Assembly (NCBI RefSeq): GCF_003732265.1
Contig: NZ_MOBK01000007.1
Location: 124,001 to 188,000 of the forward strand
Origin: Pseudomonas brassicacearum
GTDB taxonomy: Bacteria > Pseudomonadota > Gammaproteobacteria > Pseudomonadales > Pseudomonadaceae
Reading direction: 5' to 3'
Length of the DNA: 64,000 nucleotides
Made by a program: the position numbers and the translations under genes. The notes under the pieces were generated by a model, which saw nothing but the letters and a program-made list of their open reading frames with translations, did no database searches and had not been told where the DNA came from. Shown piece by piece: positions 60,411-64,000 of the stretch (position 1 is the stretch's first letter; every line of letters starts with the position of its first letter).

Positions 60411-60513
60411 GGCATTCCTGACTTTTGCAGGACCGCAGTGCCCGGCACAGGAGGTCTGTGCTACATGTTGGCAGCCCACACGGGCGGCAATCCAATAAGA
60501 ACAAGGAGTCTCC

Positions 60514-62925
60514 ATGAAACGCGTCCTGACCGTACTTGCCTTGCTGATTGTCGCGCTCGCTATCGGGGTCGGCGGGTACGTGTACAGCAAGCAGCCGACG
60601 CGCCAGGGCCAGGTGGAGTTGCAGCGCCTGCAAGGTTCGGTGAGCGTGCGCTACGACGAGCGCGGCGTGCCGCATATCCGCGCGGAAAACGAGACCGACC
60701 TCTACCGCACCCTCGGCTATGTGCAGGCCCAGGATCGTTTGTTCCAGATGGAAGCCATGCGTCGCCTGGCCCGCGGTGAACTGGCCGAGATCCTCGGCCC
60801 GAAACTGATCGACACCGACAAACTGTTCCGCAGCCTGCGCATCCGCGAACGGGCCGACAGCTACGTCGCCACGCTGGATCGGCAGTCACCGGCATGGAAG
60901 GCCCTGGAAGCCTATCTGGACGGGATCAATCAATATCAGGACACGCACGCCGCGCCTGTCGAGTTCGACGTGCTGGGCATCCACAAGCGCCCGTTCACGG
61001 CGCAAGACAGCATCAGCGTCGCCGGTTACATGGCCTACAGCTTTGCCGCGGCGTTTCGCACCGAGCCGTTGCTGACGTTCGTGCGCGATCAGTTGGGCGC
61101 CGACTACCTGAACATCTTCGATCTCGACTGGCAGCCCAAAGGCGTCCTGGCCCAAGGGCATTCCAAGCCTGCGCCAATCCTGTCCTCCAGCGACTGGAAA
61201 GACCTGAACGCCCTCGCCCGTCTGAGTGAACAGGCACTGGCCGACAATGGCCTGCCGCAATTCGAGGGCAGTAACGCCTGGGTGATTTCCGGCAACCGCA
61301 CCAAAAGCGGCAAACCGCTGCTGGCCGGTGACCCGCATATTCGCTTTTCCGTGCCGGCGGTCTGGTACGAGGCGCAACTCTCTGCACCGGGCTTCGAGTT
61401 GTACGGTCACCATCAGGCGTTGGTGCCGTTTGCGTTTCTGGGCCACAACCTGGACTTCGGCTGGAGCCTGACCATGTTCCAGAACGACGACCTGGACCTG
61501 ATCGCCGAGAAAACCAACCCGGACAATCCGAACCAGGTCTGGTATCGCGGCAAGTGGGTGGACATGGTCACCACCGAGCAACAGATCGTCGTGAAGGGGC
61601 AGGAAGCGGTCAAGCTGACGCTGCGTCAATCGCCCCACGGCCCGATCATCAACGATGCACTCGGCACGGCGGCCGGCAAGACGCCGGTGGCGATGTGGTG
61701 GGCGTTCCTTGAAACACCGAACCCGATTCTCGACGGCTTCTATCAGCTCAACCGCGCCGACACCCTGGCCAAGGCGCGCGTTGCAGCCGCCAAGGTTCAA
61801 GCGCCGGGGTTGAACATTGTCTACGCCAACGCCAAGGGCGACATCGGCTGGTGGGCTTCGGCGTTGCTGCCCAAGCGCGCGGCCGGGGTGAAACCCGGTT
61901 TCATCCTCGACGGCAGCACCAATCAGCCGGACAAGGACGGCTTCTACCCGTTCAGCGCCAACCCGCAGGAAGAAAATCCGGCACGCGGCTACATCGTCTC
62001 GGCCAACTTCCAGCCGCTGTCGCCGACCGGGATGGAGATTCCCGGTTACTACAACCTGGCCGATCGCGGTCAGCAGCTTAATCGCCAGCTCAGCGACAAA
62101 AACGTGAAGTGGGACATCGATGCCAGCCAGAAGCTGCAACTGGGCACCACCACCGCCTACGGTCCTCGGCTGTTGGCGCCGTTGCTGCCGGTGCTGCGTG
62201 AAGTGGTGACTGATCCCAGCGAACTGAAACGGGTGGAACAACTGGCGCAGTGGAAAGGCGACTACCCGCTCGATTCGACCAGCGCCACGCTGTTCAACCA
62301 GTTCCTGTTCAACCTCGCTGACGCGACGATGCACGATGAACTGGGCAATGATTTTTTCGAGACCTTGCTCTCGACCCGGGTGATCGATGCCGCGCTGCCG
62401 CGCCTCGCTGCCACGCCTGATTCGCCGTGGTGGGACAACCGCAATACCCTCGGCAAGGAAACCCGCGCCGACACGGTCAAGGTGGCCTGGCAAGCGAGCA
62501 TCGCCCACCTCAAGACCACCCTCGGCGCGGATTCGGCGCAGTGGCAGTGGGGCAAGGCGCATACCCTGACCCATGGTCATCCACTGGGCGTGCAGAAGCC
62601 GCTTGATCGGGTCTTCAACGTCGGGCCGTTCGATGCACCCGGTACCCACGAAGTGCCGAACAATCTCTCGGCCAAAATCGGTCCGGCGCCCTGGCCGGTG
62701 ACTTATGGCCCGTCGACGCGGCGCCTGGTGGATTTCGCCGACCCGGCTCACAGCCTGACCATCAACCCGGTCGGCCAGAGCGGCGTGCCGTTTGACAGTC
62801 ACTACGACGACCAGGCCGAGGCGTATGTCGAAGGGGTGTACTACGAAGCGCATTTCAACGATGAAGAAGTCACGGCCAATACGCGTAGTACGGTGAAGTT
62901 TTTGCCAGCGCGGGCAGTGCCTTAG
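60514..62925 (+). CDS. hacB: Acyl-homoserine-lactone acylase HacB (penicillin-amidase family)
   Basis: Periplasmic Ntn-hydrolase, 803 residues with an N-terminal signal/anchor (about 5-25). The alpha chain is residues about 26-252; autoproteolysis at Gly252-Ser253 (FEGSNAWVISG) would free Ser253 as nucleophile. The beta chain shows GDPHIRFSVPAVWYEAQL, HGPIINDA and the C-terminal HYDDQAEAYVEG. It matches the PvdQ/QuiP/HacB group of quorum-signal acylases, and position favours HacB (PA0305). Substrate chain length cannot be read from sequence. Confidence 0.9.
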   Translation: MKRVLTVLALLIVALAIGVGGYVYSKQPTRQGQVELQRLQGSVSVRYDERGVPHIRAENETDLYRTLGYVQAQDRLFQMEAMRRLARGELAEILGPKLIDTDKLFRSLRIRERADSYVATLDRQSPAWKALEAYLDGINQYQDTHAAPVEFDVLGIHKRPFTAQDSISVAGYMAYSFAAAFRTEPLLTFVRDQLGADYLNIFDLDWQPKGVLAQGHSKPAPILSSSDWKDLNALARLSEQALADNGLPQFEGSNAWVISGNRTKSGKPLLAGDPHIRFSVPAVWYEAQLSAPGFELYGHHQALVPFAFLGHNLDFGWSLTMFQNDDLDLIAEKTNPDNPNQVWYRGKWVDMVTTEQQIVVKGQEAVKLTLRQSPHGPIINDALGTAAGKTPVAMWWAFLETPNPILDGFYQLNRADTLAKARVAAAKVQAPGLNIVYANAKGDIGWWASALLPKRAAGVKPGFILDGSTNQPDKDGFYPFSANPQEENPARGYIVSANFQPLSPTGMEIPGYYNLADRGQQLNRQLSDKNVKWDIDASQKLQLGTTTAYGPRLLAPLLPVLREVVTDPSELKRVEQLAQWKGDYPLDSTSATLFNQFLFNLADATMHDELGNDFFETLLSTRVIDAALPRLAATPDSPWWDNRNTLGKETRADTVKVAWQASIAHLKTTLGADSAQWQWGKAHTLTHGHPLGVQKPLDRVFNVGPFDAPGTHEVPNNLSAKIGPAPWPVTYGPSTRRLVDFADPAHSLTINPVGQSGVPFDSHYDDQAEAYVEGVYYEAHFNDEEVTANTRSTVKFLPARAVP

Positions 62926-62946
62926 ATTTTTCGTGCCTGGACTGAC

Positions 62947-63016
62947 GCCTTCGCGAGCAAGCCCGCTCCCACAGTTTGAAATGCGTTCCAATGTGGGAGC
63001 GGGCTTGCTCGCGAAG
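62947..63016. repeat. REPIN between hacB and the AraC gene
   Basis: Facing CGAGCAAGCCCGCTCCCAC arms with a short spacer of about 15 bases, between convergent genes. Confidence 0.9.
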
Positions 63017-63045
63017 AGGCCCTGACAGGCAACAAAAAAGCTCGC

Positions 63046-64000
63046 TCAAACCATCGCAGAAAAATTCAGCCTGAACTGCTGCGGCGTCACGCCCAGCCTG
63101 CGGTTGAACACGCTGCGCATGTGCTGGGCATCGCGAAATCCACATTGGTAAGCCACGGTCTTGAGCGGCGAATGCGTGCTCTCCAGCAGCACCCGCGCCG
63201 CATCCACCCTCGCCCGCTCGACGAATTCCGCCGGGGTGATCTTGGCTTCCTTGGCGAACACCCGGGAGAAATTGCGCGTGCTCATGTTGGCCGCATTCGC
63301 CAGGTCCGCGATGGTCAGGTCGCCGGTGAGATTGGCCAACACGTAGAGCTGAACCAGCGCCACGGCAGAGGTCGGCTCGGCGTGGGGCGTGAGGAAGGGG
63401 CTGAACTGCGATTGCCCGCCTGAGCGTTGGGTGAACACCACCAGACGCTTGGCCACGTTCAGCGCGACTTCCGGTCCGTGGTCCATGGCCAGCAGATACA
63501 ACGACAAATCGATCCCCGCCGTGACCCCGGCCGAGGTGTAGAGCTCGCCGTCCTGCACGTACAAACGATCCGCCTCGACCTGGGTCGACGGACATAACTG
63601 AGCCAGCGCGGCAGCGTCGCCCCAGTGAGTCGTCACGGTTCGCCCCTGCAGCAATCCGGCCCGGGCGAGCATGAAGGCGCCGTTGCAGATCGAGCCAAAG
63701 CGCTGCGCCCGCGCGCAGGCACCTCGCAGCCAGGTATCGAACGCCGCGCCGAACTCCATGAACGGCAACTGTGGTCCACCGGCCACCAGCAGCAGGTCAT
63801 ACACCTCAAGCGCTTCGCTGAAATGCCGGTGAGCATTGAGCGACAGACCGTTGGAACACGGCATCACCCCGCGCTCGACACCGATCACCTCCAATCGATA
63901 GTGGTCTTGTGGTTCGAGGAAACGATTGGCTTCAGAAAACACATCCATGGGACCGGTGACGTCCAGGGACTGAACGCCGGCGAAGACCACGATGGCGACG
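63046..64000 (-). CDS. GlxA-type AraC-family regulator (N-terminus cut by window edge)
   Basis: The open frame runs to the right edge as VAIVVFAGVQSLDVTGPMDV, so the true start lies beyond 64000. About 318 residues are visible: an N-terminal DJ-1/PfpI-like domain with GSICNGAFMLARAG at the nucleophile position, and a C-terminal AraC domain with two helix-turn-helices (LTIADLANAANMSTRNFSRV and VAYQCGFRDAQHMRSVFNRR). Such regulators often control amino-acid or osmolyte catabolism; no target is evident here. Confidence 0.88.
   Translation of the reverse strand, partial: VAIVVFAGVQSLDVTGPMDVFSEANRFLEPQDHYRLEVIGVERGVMPCSNGLSLNAHRHFSEALEVYDLLLVAGGPQLPFMEFGAAFDTWLRGACARAQRFGSICNGAFMLARAGLLQGRTVTTHWGDAAALAQLCPSTQVEADRLYVQDGELYTSAGVTAGIDLSLYLLAMDHGPEVALNVAKRLVVFTQRSGGQSQFSPFLTPHAEPTSAVALVQLYVLANLTGDLTIADLANAANMSTRNFSRVFAKEAKITPAEFVERARVDAARVLLESTHSPLKTVAYQCGFRDAQHMRSVFNRRLGVTPQQFRLNFSAMV

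Noticed and set aside
10206..63016. Recurrent about 20-base repeats as a CRISPR array
   Set aside because: Copies are scattered over 50 kb in inverted pairs, not regularly spaced; they are REP sequences.
1..64000. RAYT transposase able to move the REP elements
   Set aside because: No protein in the window shows a REP-associated tyrosine transposase signature; it must be elsewhere if present.
1..64000. tRNA, rRNA or integrase-type attachment sites
   Set aside because: No cloverleaf, rRNA sequence, integrase or direct-repeat boundary was found, including around the 16.5-20.1 kb island.

Overview
The window is chromosomal DNA of a fluorescent Pseudomonas (P. fluorescens group). The evidence is the high GC content, the dense REP/REPIN repeats with the CGAGCAAGCCCGCTCCCAC-type core, and a gene order that, from memory of the family, follows the ftsY-to-rpiA/serA/hacB segment of other pseudomonads. 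I see no tRNA, rRNA, IS element, prophage or CRISPR array.

1-16.5 kb is housekeeping and core metabolism. It holds ftsY (cut by the left edge), an M16 peptidase pair, rsmD, an alpha/beta hydrolase, a sulfurtransferase, and the lao long-chain alcohol/aldehyde oxidation genes (laoR divergent from laoC-laoB-laoA, with a 30-bp dyad over the promoter). Then come coaD, a YfhL-type ferredoxin, mutM, an HDOD protein and rlmI.

16.5-20.1 kb is an accessory island between rlmI and ilvD. A good sigma70-like promoter and a leader palindrome precede a 23-codon peptide gene with a strong Shine-Dalgarno. Three tightly coupled genes follow: a SagB/ThcOx-type flavin dehydrogenase, an AurF-type diiron oxygenase with all seven metal ligands, and a Bcr/CflA-like MFS exporter. 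This looks like a small peptide-derived (RiPP-like) or N-oxygenation natural-product cluster that I cannot match to a described pathway. It is the most interesting part of the window.

20.3-29.3 kb holds ilvD, phosphorylcholine phosphatase, the cystine transporter tcyP, folA, a DUF2868/DUF3482 membrane-GTPase pair and an internally duplicated acidic Ca-binding-like protein. 29.3-36.1 kb is a phosphonate block: a PhnZ-like HD protein, a FAD amine oxidase, a 2-aminoethylphosphonate-type ABC importer and a LysR regulator. 36.1-38.9 kb is the divergent cadA/cadR heavy-metal pair with a clear MerR-type operator.

39-64 kb returns to core genes: thyA-lgt, a TauE permease, an NRDE protein, ptsP-rppH, a HAD phosphatase, ilvA, rpiA, two tandem SdiA-regulated-domain proteins, a FAH-family hydrolase, and a D-2-hydroxyglutarate dehydrogenase divergent from serA around a 32-bp palindrome. 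After these come several small envelope or periplasmic proteins, a 2OG-Fe(II) oxygenase, a lipase-like hydrolase, the acyl-homoserine-lactone acylase hacB, and a GlxA-type AraC regulator cut by the right edge. Fifteen REP pairs punctuate the intergenic gaps, mostly between convergent genes or at operon ends, with one inside the lao operon.
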